In this document: piece after piece, positions 8,260 to 17,421 of the stretch | Layout of the letters: every line of letters starts with the position of its first letter | How positions within the stretch are numbered: the first letter of the stretch is position 1 | Origin: RYN-230 sp036497945 | GTDB taxonomy: Bacteria > Actinomycetota > Actinomycetes > Streptosporangiales > Streptosporangiaceae | NCBI GenBank assembly: GCA_036497945.1 | Contig: DASXIN010000023.1 | Location: forward strand, 1 to 64,000 | DNA: 64,000 nt | Direction: 5' to 3' | Position numbers and translations under genes: made by a program | Notes under the pieces: generated by a model | Databases searched by the model: none | The model's input: the letters and a program-made list of their open reading frames with translations, nothing else | What the model was told of the DNA's origin: nothing

Positions 8260-10023
8260 ATGACCCGCTACGCAGATGTGGACGAGCCCGGGGGACCAGC
8301 AGCACAGCCCGGATACCCGGTGCCTGGACAGCGGCCAGTCGGCGACACCGATTGGCAGCTATCCAGCTACCTGCACGGCCCGGATGACCGGGGCGGCACC
8401 GGGCTAGGCGTCGGCGACGCGGGCACGGACGGCCCGGATACTGGCGGCCGGCGGGCCAGCCGGCCAGCCGGCCAACCGGGCAAATCCGGCCAGCCGCAGC
8501 GCGGCCGCCCGGGCGGCCCGCCGACCCGGTTGGCCAAGACCCAGTCCGGCTTCGGGCACGGGCGCCGGCGCAAGTGGCTGGGCGGGATCGCCATCGTGGC
8601 CATGGTCGGCGTGGTCGGCACCTCGCTGGTGGCCTATGCGCAGTACCGCAGCGTGCTGGGCAGCATCCACCGGGAGACGGTCACCGCCGCCATGCTCGGC
8701 CACCGGCCGCCGTACACCGCCGGGCTGAACATCCTGGTCATCGGCTCGGACTCGCGGGCCGGCCTGGGCCGCAAATTCGGCGCGGGCGTGCAGGGCGCCC
8801 GCTCGGACACCTCGATGCTGCTGCACATCGCGCCTGGGCACACCCGGGCCGACATCATCAGTTTCCCGCGCGACTCGATGGTGCCCGTGCTGGCCTGCTC
8901 CAACGACGGCCAGGGACACACCGGCCAGAGCGCCCAGTCCGGTCAGGTCGAGCGGCTGAACGCCACGTTCTCGGCCGGCGGCGCGCCCTGCCTGTGGAAG
9001 ACCCTGGAGCAGACCACCGGCATCCGCATCCAGCACTTCGTGGAAGTGAACTTCGCCGGCTTCCAGTCCATCGTCAACGACGTCGGCGGCGTCCAGGTGT
9101 GCCTGCCGTTCGCGATCAACAACGCCCAGTCCAGGCTGCACCTGGCGGCCGGGAAGCGCGTGGTCAACGGGGCGCAGGCGCTGGCCTTCGTCCGGCTGCG
9201 CGAGGACATCGGCGAGGGCTCGGACACCCAGCGCATCCAGCGCCAGCAGTACTTCCTCGCCGCGGTCATGCAGAAACTCAAGTCCACCGGCCTGCTCAGC
9301 CAGCCCAGCCGGATCTTCGCCGTGGTGCGCGACGTGGCCAAGTCGCTGACCACCGACAGCGGCCTGGACCTGAACACCATGCTGCGCATCGCGAGCAGCA
9401 TGAAGAGCCTGAGTTCCAGTGCCGTGCAGTTCATCACCGTCCCGGTGGTGCCCTACGTGGGCAACCCCACGGCCGAGCTGTCCTGGGCGCAGCCGCAGGC
9501 TGACCGGCTGTTCCGGGCCGTCGAGGCCGACCACCAGCTGCCCACCGCGGCCAAGGGCAAGAAGACCAAGGCGGCCAAGGCGCGTACGGTCAGCCCAGCC
9601 AAGGTCAACGTCGAGGTGCTGAACGGGTCTGGCGTCCAGGGCATCGCAGGCACCACGGCCAGCGCCCTCACCGCCAAGGGATTCAAGGTGGCCGGCACCG
9701 GCCCGGCGCCCAACTACGCCTTCACCAGCAACGTGATCGAGTACTCCTCGGCCGCCCAGTTGCCCGCGGTGAACACGCTCAAGACCCTGTTCAGCTCGGT
9801 CGCAGTGAAGCAGGACGCGGCGCTGACCTCGAACTCGCTCACGCTCATCCTCGGCTCCAGCTTCCAGGGGCTGAGCGCGGCGGCCAGCTCCGGGTCCACC
9901 AAGTCGGCCTCGCAGAAGCTGAACAGCCTGGCCAAGAGCTACGGCGGCATCACCGCGAACACCAACATCTGCTCCGATTCCGCCGCGTTCGCCGGCCCGG
10001 ACACCCCGCTCCCCGGCGGCTGA
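8260..10023 (+). CDS. LytR-CpsA-Psr (LCP) family protein with LytR_C domain
   Basis: 587 residues. A disordered Gly/Pro-rich cytoplasmic tail (1-100) is followed by one TM helix (about 106-128) and an extracellular LCP domain (about 146-345). LCP hallmarks are NILVIGSDSRAG, ARSDTSMLLHI, SFPRDSMV, and the FVRLRED Arg motif after GAQALAF; these residues bind polyprenyl-pyrophosphate substrates. A LytR_C domain follows (about 447-540, VNVEVLNGSGVQG). LCP enzymes attach teichoic-acid-like, arabinogalactan or capsule polymers to peptidoglycan. The two neighbouring GT-like membrane proteins and the cytidylyltransferase fit that role. The ATG at 8260 follows AGGAGC. Confidence 0.92.
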   Translation: MTRYADVDEPGGPAAQPGYPVPGQRPVGDTDWQLSSYLHGPDDRGGTGLGVGDAGTDGPDTGGRRASRPAGQPGKSGQPQRGRPGGPPTRLAKTQSGFGHGRRRKWLGGIAIVAMVGVVGTSLVAYAQYRSVLGSIHRETVTAAMLGHRPPYTAGLNILVIGSDSRAGLGRKFGAGVQGARSDTSMLLHIAPGHTRADIISFPRDSMVPVLACSNDGQGHTGQSAQSGQVERLNATFSAGGAPCLWKTLEQTTGIRIQHFVEVNFAGFQSIVNDVGGVQVCLPFAINNAQSRLHLAAGKRVVNGAQALAFVRLREDIGEGSDTQRIQRQQYFLAAVMQKLKSTGLLSQPSRIFAVVRDVAKSLTTDSGLDLNTMLRIASSMKSLSSSAVQFITVPVVPYVGNPTAELSWAQPQADRLFRAVEADHQLPTAAKGKKTKAAKARTVSPAKVNVEVLNGSGVQGIAGTTASALTAKGFKVAGTGPAPNYAFTSNVIEYSSAAQLPAVNTLKTLFSSVAVKQDAALTSNSLTLILGSSFQGLSAAASSGSTKSASQKLNSLAKSYGGITANTNICSDSAAFAGPDTPLPGG

Positions 10024-10048
10024 CCCAAACCCCCATGCCGATACTTAA

Positions 10049-10074
10049 CGCCAGTGCCTGGTCCGGGGCTGGCG
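10049..10074. terminator. Weak hairpin between convergent genes
   Basis: CGCCAG (10049-10054) and CTGGCG (10069-10074) can pair between the LCP gene and the convergent membrane protein gene. The stem is short and no T-run follows. It is listed because it is the only structure in this convergent gap. Confidence 0.3.
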
Positions 10075-10080
10075 CCGGTC

Positions 10081-11361
10081 TCAGGCGATGCGCGGCTGGG
10101 CCAGCCCGCCGGATGCCGACTCCTCCGGGTCGCCGCCGTCCGGGGCGGCGGTCCGGCTGTGCCACAGCCCGAGCTGCGCGATGACCAGCCAGGCCCACAG
10201 GCCGAGCGGGTACATGAAGTAACCGAACCGGGTCGCCGGGGCCAGGGTGAACATCAGCAACAGGCCGATGATCAGCCGCCAGGTCGCGGCGGGCACGGTG
10301 CGCGGTGGCTGCACCACCAGCGAGACCAGCACACCCAGCCCGGCCAGGCAGAGCAGCGTCACCGCGATCAGGTGCCCGGTATGCCCGGTATCCGCGAGTA
10401 GGTGCCCGGGCAGCGGGCTGACCGCCGCCGACTTGACGCTGGCCAGGCCGAGCGGGAACAGGATCGTGTTGTCCACCAGTGCGTGCGCACCGAGCGCGGC
10501 GACCGGCACGACCATGGCACACGCCACCACTACGGCGGTGGCCGAGAACTGGGCCGCGGTGCGCCGGCCGTCCCGGACCAGCACCATCGTCGCGGCCACG
10601 ACCAGCGCAGGCCACGCGGTCGCCTTGGTGGCCGCCGCGATGCCGAGCACCGCCCCGGCCAGCAGCGGCCGTGGGTGCCGCCAGAGCAGCGCCAGGCCCA
10701 GGCAGATCAGCGCCAGCACCGGGACGTCGGTGCCGCCCACGGTGAGCGAGAAGGCGATCACCGGGGTGGCCGTGACCAGCACCGTCCAGCGCAGCACGTC
10801 GCGCGCGCCCGCGACGGCCAGCGCGGCCGCGAACAGTGCGACGAAGCCCAGGCAGAACCACACCCGGGGATCGGTCAGCAGCCCCGGGCCGAACAGCGCC
10901 CGCGGGATGCCGAACAGCGCCATCACCGGGAGATAAGGGTTGTAGACGTTCGGGTCGTGGGTGGCCCGGACCACGGCGTCGCTCAGGTACGGCGAGCCGT
11001 GGTGCACCATCAGCCGGGCGCCCCGGGCGATCACGCCGACCTCGGGCTGCCATCTGCCCTGTTCGGCCAGCAGGATCAGCGGCGCGACCAGCGCGCCGGC
11101 GAAGCCGAGGACCAGCGCGAGGTCCACGCTCCGCGCCGACCGCCAGGCCAGCACGAGGATGGCGGCCAGCACGTACGCCCCGGCGGCGAACAGCCCCCAC
11201 AGCCGGTGCAGGGCATCGTGGCTGAACAAGCCCATGCCAACGGCGAACAGCGTGCAACCCACAAACAACGCCGCCAGCCAGCGGCGCGGGATGGTCACCG
11301 GCGACTGCCATCCCCCGCCCGGCTCGAAGCGGCGCAGCGGCGCTTGCTTGAGCTGGAGCAT
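10081..11361 (-). CDS. Polytopic glycosyltransferase-like membrane protein (GT87/DUF2029 type)
   Basis: 426 residues with roughly ten to twelve TM helices. The motif GGTDVPVLALICLGLALLWR, the loop SPYLSDAVVRATHDPNVYNPYLP and the segment ATKATAWPALV resemble DUF2029/GT87 polyprenol-phosphate-dependent mannosyltransferase-like proteins. ATG 11361 is preferred to an upstream GTG at 11418 because GGAGGG lies 7 bases before it, and because this removes an overlap with the gene at 11393. It lies 31 bases downstream of that gene on the same strand, so the two are probably cotranscribed. The substrate is unknown; the context suggests an envelope polysaccharide. Confidence 0.72.
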   Translation of the reverse strand: MLQLKQAPLRRFEPGGGWQSPVTIPRRWLAALFVGCTLFAVGMGLFSHDALHRLWGLFAAGAYVLAAILVLAWRSARSVDLALVLGFAGALVAPLILLAEQGRWQPEVGVIARGARLMVHHGSPYLSDAVVRATHDPNVYNPYLPVMALFGIPRALFGPGLLTDPRVWFCLGFVALFAAALAVAGARDVLRWTVLVTATPVIAFSLTVGGTDVPVLALICLGLALLWRHPRPLLAGAVLGIAAATKATAWPALVVAATMVLVRDGRRTAAQFSATAVVVACAMVVPVAALGAHALVDNTILFPLGLASVKSAAVSPLPGHLLADTGHTGHLIAVTLLCLAGLGVLVSLVVQPPRTVPAATWRLIIGLLLMFTLAPATRFGYFMYPLGLWAWLVIAQLGLWHSRTAAPDGGDPEESASGGLAQPRIA

Positions 11362-11392
11362 ATGGACACCCTCCAGGGGCGATCCTAGCCGT

Positions 11393-12709
11393 TCACCCCG
11401 ACGATGCCCGGACGGCACCTCCGCGTGCGATGCGGCGGCAGGCTACAAGCCAGCCAGTCAGGCCGTTCCCGCAGAGCAGCCAGCCGAGGTAGACCATCAG
11501 CGCCAGGTAACCCGCCATGCCCAGGCCGACCATGGCGCTGAACCCGGCGACCAGCATCCTGCCCTCCCAGCCCAGGCTGCCCCGCGCGCCACGCGGACCC
11601 AGCGGATGCCAGGCCTGGTAGGCCACATCGAGCTGGCGCAGCGCGACGAGGCCGATCAGGCCGAACGTGACCGGGCCGGGAATCCCGATGGCAAAGCCCA
11701 GCGCGGCCAGGTAAATGTACTGTCCGGCCTGGATGATGACCGGGGCCAGCCAGTCCAGCGCCCCGTCATGTGGGTGGGCCGAGCCAGGCGCGGCCAGCAG
11801 CATGGCCGCCACCGGGGTGAGCAGCACCAGCCCGTCCAGGCTGCCCAGGCCCAGCACGGCCAGCAGCACGGTGGCGGTCAGCCCGGCGACCGCGGGCGGC
11901 AGCGGGACCAGCTGGCCGTGCACCAGCGCCCCGGCGAACCGGGCGATCGGCCCGTCATCCCGGCAGGCCGCCACTCCCCCGGCGTTGCCGGGAGCGGCTG
12001 TCTCGCCCGGAGCGTCCGCGCTGCGCGGAAGGCCGTCGCGGGCCTGCTGCCGTGGCCGGTGCGGCCCGGCCACCAGCGACCAGGCCAGTGCGACCACGCC
12101 GCAGTAGGTCAGGACCAGCAGCGCGGTCCGGTTGCCGTAGTAGGCCGCGGTGCCGGTGATCACCAGGGCGCGGGCCCAGGCCGGCACCGCGAGCAGCTGC
12201 CCGATCAGCAGGCCGAGGGAAAACCGGGACGTATCGGGCGTCGGGGCCCCGGCCCGGTCCTGGGCCGGCTGAGCCGATGGCGGCGTAACGGGCGGCGCCG
12301 CCAGGTACCCGGCGGCCTGCGCCGAGCGGCACAGCCGGACCACCTTGCGCAGCGCGAACAGCATCGCGGCACCAGTGGCCAGCTTCCAGGCGACCGTGGG
12401 GCTGCCCGCCGCGCCGACGGCCAGCCCGGCATACACGGCCAGCTCCCCGGCCCAGCCGCAGATGACCGCCAGCCAGCCGGGGTAGGCGCCTACGGTGAGC
12501 TGGCCGCCGACCCGGCGGGCCAGGTACCCGCCGCCCAGCGCGGCCCCGCCGGCCAGTGCCGTGGCTGGCTTCCCGGCGCTGAACCAGACCGCGGCACACA
12601 GGCTGAAGCCCAGCTCGATCCCGGTCAGCGAGTTACGGGCCAGGGCACGATGGGCCGCCCAGATCGCCATCCGGCGCGGCAGCACCACTACAGCCGTGGT
12701 TACCGTCAT
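11393..12709 (-). CDS. Membrane protein, DUF5941-like
   Basis: 438 residues. A hydrophobic N-terminal block (about 20-110, with NSLTGIELGFSLCAA) is followed by a Pro/Ala-rich linker near 135-170 and a second hydrophobic block to the end. Stretches such as RRMAIWAAHRALARNSLTGI resemble the DUF5941 proteins found in actinobacteria next to CDP-alcohol phosphatidyltransferases and cytidylyltransferases. That comparison is from memory and should be tested. It is divergent from the IspD/TarI-like gene at 12821 and upstream of the GT-like gene, fitting a lipid- or polymer-building role. The CDP-alcohol transferase signature (DGx2ARx8Gx3Dx3D) is not obvious. Confidence 0.55.
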   Translation of the reverse strand: MTVTTAVVVLPRRMAIWAAHRALARNSLTGIELGFSLCAAVWFSAGKPATALAGGAALGGGYLARRVGGQLTVGAYPGWLAVICGWAGELAVYAGLAVGAAGSPTVAWKLATGAAMLFALRKVVRLCRSAQAAGYLAAPPVTPPSAQPAQDRAGAPTPDTSRFSLGLLIGQLLAVPAWARALVITGTAAYYGNRTALLVLTYCGVVALAWSLVAGPHRPRQQARDGLPRSADAPGETAAPGNAGGVAACRDDGPIARFAGALVHGQLVPLPPAVAGLTATVLLAVLGLGSLDGLVLLTPVAAMLLAAPGSAHPHDGALDWLAPVIIQAGQYIYLAALGFAIGIPGPVTFGLIGLVALRQLDVAYQAWHPLGPRGARGSLGWEGRMLVAGFSAMVGLGMAGYLALMVYLGWLLCGNGLTGWLVACRRIARGGAVRASSG

Positions 12710-12820
12710 GTCCTCTCCCGGTGATCCCGGTGCCCCGGGAGATCTACCCGGTCAGCTGAGGCAATACCATCGCGCAGGCCAGGTTGCTGGACCGCCCGGC
12801 GATCCGGGTACAGTCCGCTC

Positions 12821-13549
12821 ATGCGGACAGTGGCGGTCGTGCTCGGCGCCGGCTCGGGGCTGCGCTTCGGCGCGGCCGTCCCCAAGCAACTGCTGCCGCT
12901 GGCCGGCCGGGCCCTGCTGGAGCATTCCGTGGCCGCGTTCGAGCACGCCCCCGGGGTGGACGAGATCCTGATCGTGATGGCGCCCGGGCACACGGCGCAG
13001 GTCCGCGACCTGCTGGCGGCGCGCGGGTACCAGAAGGTGACCGGGATCATCGAGGGCGGCGCCAGCCGCCCGGAATCCACCCGGCGGGCCATCGCCGCGC
13101 TCGGCCCGGGCGACTGCGACGTGCTGTTCCACGACGCGGCCCGGCCGCTGCTCGACCAGCCGACGATCGCCGGCTGCCTGCGGGCGCTGCGTGACCACCG
13201 GGCGGTGGGCGTGGCGGTGCCCGCGTCCGACACGATGGTGGTGGTCCAGGACGGCATCATGACCAGCATGCCGCATCGCGACACGCTGCGCCGGTGCCAG
13301 ACGCCACAGGGCTTCCGGCTGTCGGTCATCCGGCAGGCCCACGAGCTGGCCCTGGCCGACCCGGGCTACGCGGACCTGGCCGCCACCGACGACTGCGGGG
13401 TGGTCATGCGCTACCTGCCGGACGTGCCGGTGGCCGTGGTGCCGGGCAGCGAGCGCAATATCAAGATCACTTACCCGCACGACCTGAGCGTGGCCGAAGT
13501 GCTGATCACCAGCGAGGAGGCCAGCCCGGTCACGGCCGACGGTTGCTGA
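12821..13549 (+). CDS. IspD/TarI-type cytidylyltransferase
   Basis: 242 residues with the nucleotidyltransferase fold: GAGSGLRFG then PKQLLPLAGR near residues 9-31, GGASRPEST near 81-89, FHDAARPLL near 105-113, CQTPQGF near 159-165, and ERNIKITYPHDL near the end. These fit 2-C-methyl-D-erythritol-4-phosphate cytidylyltransferase and its sister TarI (ribitol-5-phosphate cytidylyltransferase). Canonical ispD in actinobacteria usually lies next to ispF and carD. This copy instead lies with a DUF5941-like protein, a class III aminotransferase and an LCP ligase, so a role making CDP-alditol for an envelope polymer is a reasonable inference. It overlaps the convergent aminotransferase gene by 20 bases. 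Confidence 0.82.
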   Translation: MRTVAVVLGAGSGLRFGAAVPKQLLPLAGRALLEHSVAAFEHAPGVDEILIVMAPGHTAQVRDLLAARGYQKVTGIIEGGASRPESTRRAIAALGPGDCDVLFHDAARPLLDQPTIAGCLRALRDHRAVGVAVPASDTMVVVQDGIMTSMPHRDTLRRCQTPQGFRLSVIRQAHELALADPGYADLAATDDCGVVMRYLPDVPVAVVPGSERNIKITYPHDLSVAEVLITSEEASPVTADGC

Positions 13550-14912
13550 CCGCCTGCTTGATCAGCGTCTGGCCGAAGTCCCAGATCAGCCCGCTGCCCC
13601 GGCTGGCGTCGTCCATCACGTCCTGGAAACTGTCGCGGAACAGCTCCACCTCGGCGTCCCCGATGGTCAGCGGCGGCAGCAGCTTGATCACTTCCACGTT
13701 GTCCGCCGCCACCTGGGTGAGGATGCGGTGCCGCTGGAACAGCGCGACCACGACGGTCTGCGCGAACAGGCCATGCCGGGCCGCCTGCAGCATGTTCCAC
13801 GCCGCCCGGGGGCGGAGCGACTTCGGGCGGCCGAACTCCAGGCCGATCATCAGCCCGCGCCCACGCACCTCGGCCAGCAGCTCATACTTGTCCACCAGCA
13901 ACTGGAGGGCCTCGTGCAGCGCGGCGCCGGTCCGCTCGGCGTTGCCCACCAGGTCCTCGTCGTCGATCACGGCCAGCGTGGCCAGGCCGGCCGTCATGGC
14001 CGCCGCGTTGGAGCCGAATGTGGAGTCGTGCACCAGGACCCGGTCGATGGACGAGTACACCTTGTCGAAGATCCAGCCCTTGGCCAGCGTGGCCCCGACC
14101 GGGACGTACCCACCGGACAGCGCCTTGGCCACGGTGACGATGTCCGGCTCGACGTCATCGTGCTGGTACGCGAAGAACCGGCCGGTCCGCCCGATTCCGC
14201 ACTGCACTTCGTCGCAGATCAGCAGCGCGCCGTGGTCGTGCAGCAGCTTGTGCGCCGCGGCCAGGAAACCGGGCGGGACCACCGCGACGCCCTTGCCCTG
14301 CACCGGCTCGACGATGAACCCGGCCACGTCGCCCTTGCGCAACTCGGCTTCCAGCGCCTCCAGGTCCCCGAACGGGATCATCGTGTCCGGGAGCAGCGGG
14401 TCAAAGCCGCGGCGGAACTCGGCTGAGCCGTTCGTGGACAGCGCGCCGATGGTCAGCCCGTGGTAGGCGTGATCGCAGTAGATGACCCGCCGCCGCCCGG
14501 TCGCGTACCGGGCGAACTTGAGCGCCGCCTCGACCGCCTCCGTGCCGCTGTTGCAGAAATACACCCGGTCCAGGCCGGGCGCCTTGGCCAGCAGCCGCTC
14601 GCCGAGCACCCCGGGCAGCAGCGGCGTGTCGAACTGGACCAGGTCGGCCAGGTCGGCGTCCAGCATGTCGTGCAGCGCCTTACGTACGACCGGGTGATTG
14701 TGGCCCACCCCGAACACCCCGAACCCGGCCAGGAAGTCGGCGTACCGCTGGCCGTCGGAGTCGTAGAGGTAGGCGCCTTCGGCGCGCTCGTACACCCGGT
14801 CGAAGCCGATGGCGTGCAGCATCCGGGGCAGCTGGGGGTTCAGGTAGCGGCCGGCGAGGTCGTAGCCCTCGCCGTGCCGGGCGGCAAGAAGCTGGGCCAA
14901 GTCGAAAACCAT
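13530..14912 (-). CDS. Class III PLP-dependent aminotransferase
   Basis: A 460-residue fold-type I aminotransferase related to ornithine/acetylornithine transaminases. The NSGTEAVEAALKFAR cofactor loop lies near 112-126, DEVQCGIGRTG with the PLP-binding Asp lies near 230, and the Schiff-base Lys is in VAKALSGGYVP near 262. ATG 14912 is preferred; an upstream TTG at 14969 would add 19 Pro/Arg-rich residues. No strong ribosome site precedes it. It is convergent with, and overlaps, the cytidylyltransferase gene. The amino acceptor is unknown. Confidence 0.85.
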   Translation of the reverse strand: MVFDLAQLLAARHGEGYDLAGRYLNPQLPRMLHAIGFDRVYERAEGAYLYDSDGQRYADFLAGFGVFGVGHNHPVVRKALHDMLDADLADLVQFDTPLLPGVLGERLLAKAPGLDRVYFCNSGTEAVEAALKFARYATGRRRVIYCDHAYHGLTIGALSTNGSAEFRRGFDPLLPDTMIPFGDLEALEAELRKGDVAGFIVEPVQGKGVAVVPPGFLAAAHKLLHDHGALLICDEVQCGIGRTGRFFAYQHDDVEPDIVTVAKALSGGYVPVGATLAKGWIFDKVYSSIDRVLVHDSTFGSNAAAMTAGLATLAVIDDEDLVGNAERTGAALHEALQLLVDKYELLAEVRGRGLMIGLEFGRPKSLRPRAAWNMLQAARHGLFAQTVVVALFQRHRILTQVAADNVEVIKLLPPLTIGDAEVELFRDSFQDVMDDASRGSGLIWDFGQTLIKQAVSNRRP

Positions 14913-14978
14913 GGGAGTAGTCTGCCGGTCGCCCCGGCCGCTGGCTAGCCGGGGCGGCGGCTCAGGCAACGGAATGCG

Positions 14979-16361
14979 TCACAGGACAGAATCCTCCAGC
15001 ATCTCGGTGACCAGCGCGGCGATCGGCGACCGCTCGGACCGGACCAGGGTCACGTGCGCGAACAGCGGGTGGCCCTTCAGCTTCTCGATGACCGCGACCA
15101 CCCCGTCGTGCCGGCCGACCCGCAGGTTGTCCCGCTGCGCGATGTCGTGGGTAAGCACCACCCGCGAGCCGGAGCCGATCCGGGACAGCACGGTGAGCAG
15201 CACGCTCTGCTCCAGGGACTGGGCCTCGTCCACGATCACGAACGAGTCGTGCAGCGACCGGCCCCGGATGTGGGTCAGCGGCAGCACCTCGAACATGTCC
15301 CGGGACAGCACCTCGTCGATCACGTCCTGCGAGGTGACCGCGGACAGCGTGTCGTAGACCGCCTGGGCCCACGGGTTCATCTTGTCCGCCTCGGAGCCCG
15401 GCAGGTAGCCGAGTTCCTGCCCGCCGACCGCGTACAGCGGGCGGAACACCACGACCTTCCGGTGCTGGCGGCGCTCCATCACCGCTTCCAGGCCCGCACA
15501 CAGGGCCAGCGCCGACTTCCCGGTGCCCGCCCGGCCGCCCAGCGACACGATCCCCACGTCCGGGTCGAGCAGCAGGTCGAGCGCGACCCGCTGTTCCGCG
15601 CTGCGGCCGTGCAGGCCGAACGCCTCCCGGTCGCCGCGGACCAGCCGGACCGACTTGTCCGGCAGCACCCGGCCCAGCGCGCTGCTGCTGCCCTGGCCGC
15701 CCGCCGCCACCAGGACCAGGCCGGTGTGGCAGGGCAGCTCACGGGCGGGCTCGGAGTCCAGCTTGCCGGTGTCGTACAGCTCCTGGATGTCCCCGGCGCC
15801 GACCTCCAGCTCGCGCATCCCGGTCCAGCCGGAATCCGGCGGCAGCTCGGCCCGGTACTCCTGGGCGGTCAGCCCGATGGAGGCCGCCTTCACCCGCAGT
15901 GGCAGGTCCTTGCTGACCAGTACCACGTCATCGCCTTCTGCCGCCAGGCTGCGCGCTACCGACAGGATCCGGGTGTCGTTGTCGCCGAGCCGGAACCCCG
16001 GGGGAAGCACCGTGGGATCGGAGTGGTTCAGCTCGACGCGGACGGTGCCGCCCTGGTCACCGATGGGCAGGTCGGCGTCCAGCCGGCCGTACTCAATCCG
16101 CAGGTCATCCAGGTACCGGAGGGCCTGCCGGGCGAAGTAGCCCAGCTCAGGATGATGCCGCTTAGCCTCAAGCTCGGTGATGACCACGATGGGCAGGATC
16201 ACCCGGTGCTCGGCGAACCGGCTGATGGCGGCCGGGTCGGCGAGCAGGACGCTGGTGTCCAGCACGTAGCTGAACCGCCTGGCCCCCGTGCTGACCGGGG
16301 CCGCGTCGTCGGTTGGGACAGTGCTGGGCCGCGATGTGCGGCGGGCAGAAGAACTGGCCAC
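14979..16361 (-). CDS. PIN-PhoH family protein (PhoH2-like)
   Basis: 460 residues. An N-terminal PIN nuclease domain (about 28-165) carries VLDTSVLLADP with the first acidic metal ligand, ITELEAKRHHPE, and a later GDNDTRIL acidic motif. A C-terminal PhoH ATPase domain (about 245-460) carries Walker A GGRAGTGKSALA near 276-287 and Walker B FVIVDEAQ near 373. Mycobacterial PhoH2 with this architecture is an ATP-dependent RNA helicase and RNase. GTG 16361 is chosen because GGGGAGA precedes it by 5 bases; the longer upstream open frame is low complexity. It lies downstream of a structured 298-base gap after the Z-isoprenyl transferase, as in other actinobacteria. Confidence 0.92.
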   Translation of the reverse strand: MASSSARRTSRPSTVPTDDAAPVSTGARRFSYVLDTSVLLADPAAISRFAEHRVILPIVVITELEAKRHHPELGYFARQALRYLDDLRIEYGRLDADLPIGDQGGTVRVELNHSDPTVLPPGFRLGDNDTRILSVARSLAAEGDDVVLVSKDLPLRVKAASIGLTAQEYRAELPPDSGWTGMRELEVGAGDIQELYDTGKLDSEPARELPCHTGLVLVAAGGQGSSSALGRVLPDKSVRLVRGDREAFGLHGRSAEQRVALDLLLDPDVGIVSLGGRAGTGKSALALCAGLEAVMERRQHRKVVVFRPLYAVGGQELGYLPGSEADKMNPWAQAVYDTLSAVTSQDVIDEVLSRDMFEVLPLTHIRGRSLHDSFVIVDEAQSLEQSVLLTVLSRIGSGSRVVLTHDIAQRDNLRVGRHDGVVAVIEKLKGHPLFAHVTLVRSERSPIAALVTEMLEDSVL

Positions 16362-16659
16362 TCGTTCTCCCCTAGGCGCCGTAACCGGCGCCGAGCTCGG
16401 ACACAGAAGTGTCTCCAGGACCGGGACCTGCCCTCGAAGGGCCGGGTCCCGGCCCTTCGCTCGTCTCGCCTGCGTGCCAGGACACGAAGCTCGAGTATGT
16501 CGAGGGCCTTCCCGGGGTGGGCGGCTAGGCACCGCCCGCCTTCCTCGAAGGTACCCGCACCGGGCGGCCCCCGGAAGACCCAGCCGGGGTGTCGCGTACC
16601 ACGTGGCACCGAGGTTTACCGGCGGCCGTTGGTAGTTCCGGCGTTGGGCAAGAAAAGGT
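16362..16659 (-). promoter_or_regulatory. Structured leader/intergenic region upstream of phoH
   Basis: On the minus strand the gap between the Z-isoprenyl transferase stop and the PhoH start can form several consecutive hairpins: CCCCGG/CCGGGG near 16565-16590, GGGCGG/CCGCCC near 16525, CTCGA/TCGAG near 16490-16505, and a 12-bp stem at 16435-16459. None carries a T-run. No ORF here looks coding. I could not match it to a riboswitch class from memory. Confidence 0.4.
16435..16459. terminator. Strong 12-bp hairpin upstream of phoH
   Basis: CGAAGGGCCGGG (16435-16446) and CCCGGCCCTTCG (16448-16459) are perfectly complementary around one base, so the effective loop is 3 bases. It lies about 200 bases past the isoprenyl transferase stop and 74 bases before the phoH start. 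It may be a terminator/attenuator or an RNA-stability element. Confidence 0.5.
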
Positions 16660-17421
16660 TTAGGAACCAAACCGGCGCTTACGGGCGGAATAGGAACGAA
16701 GCGCGCGGAGGAAGTCGACCCGGCGGAAGTCCGGCCAGTAAGCGTCGCAGAAGTAGAACTCCGAGTGCGCGCTCTGCCAGAGCAGGAAGCCGCCCAGGCG
16801 CTGCTCGCCGGAAGTCCGGATGACCAGGTCCGGGTCGGGCTGGCCGGCGGTATACAAATGCTCGGCGATGTGCTCCACATCGAGGATCTCGGCCAGTTCC
16901 TCGATCGTCGTGCCCTTGGTCGCGTGGTCCTGCAGCAGCGACCGGACCGCGTCGGCGATCTCCCGGCGGCCGCCGTAGCCGATGGCCACGTTGACCCGCA
17001 GGCCGGGGTGGCGCGAGGTGGCTTCGCCGGCGTCCTTGAGCACCTGGGCCGTGGCCGCGGGCAGCAGATCGAGCGCGCCCACCGGCTTCACGTGCCAGCC
17101 CGCGTCGGCCAGGCCGCTCACCGTGGTCTCGATGATCTTGAGCAGCGGCTCCAGCTCGCTGGCGGGCCGGGCCAGGTTATCGGTGGACAGCAGCCACAGC
17201 GTGACCACCTCGACGCCAGCCTGGCTGCACCAGCCGAGCAACTCGACGATGTGGTCGGCGCCCTTCTGGTGGCCGTCGTTGACATCGGTGAAGCCGGCCA
17301 GCCTGGCCCACCGGCGGTTCCCGTCCAGGATCACGCCGACATGCCGCGGGATGGTATGCCGGGACAGGGATGTTTCCAGCCTGCGCTCGTATACGCGGTA
17401 GACGAGATCGCGCAGTCCCAT
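16660..17421 (-). CDS. uppS: Isoprenyl transferase, short Z-FPP synthase type
   Basis: A 253-residue cis-prenyltransferase. HVGVILDGNRRWAR carries the catalytic Asp near residues 27-40, LSTDNL lies near 84, and RTSGEQRLGGFLLWQSAHSE lies near 200-219. The spacing and sequence match the mycobacterial Rv1086 class (omega,E,Z-farnesyl diphosphate synthase) more closely than the longer decaprenyl/undecaprenyl enzymes. The product would feed polyprenyl phosphate made for wall assembly. ATG 17421 has GGAAG 9 bases upstream; a TTG 33 bases earlier is an alternative. Confidence 0.92.
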   Translation of the reverse strand: MGLRDLVYRVYERRLETSLSRHTIPRHVGVILDGNRRWARLAGFTDVNDGHQKGADHIVELLGWCSQAGVEVVTLWLLSTDNLARPASELEPLLKIIETTVSGLADAGWHVKPVGALDLLPAATAQVLKDAGEATSRHPGLRVNVAIGYGGRREIADAVRSLLQDHATKGTTIEELAEILDVEHIAEHLYTAGQPDPDLVIRTSGEQRLGGFLLWQSAHSEFYFCDAYWPDFRRVDFLRALRSYSARKRRFGS

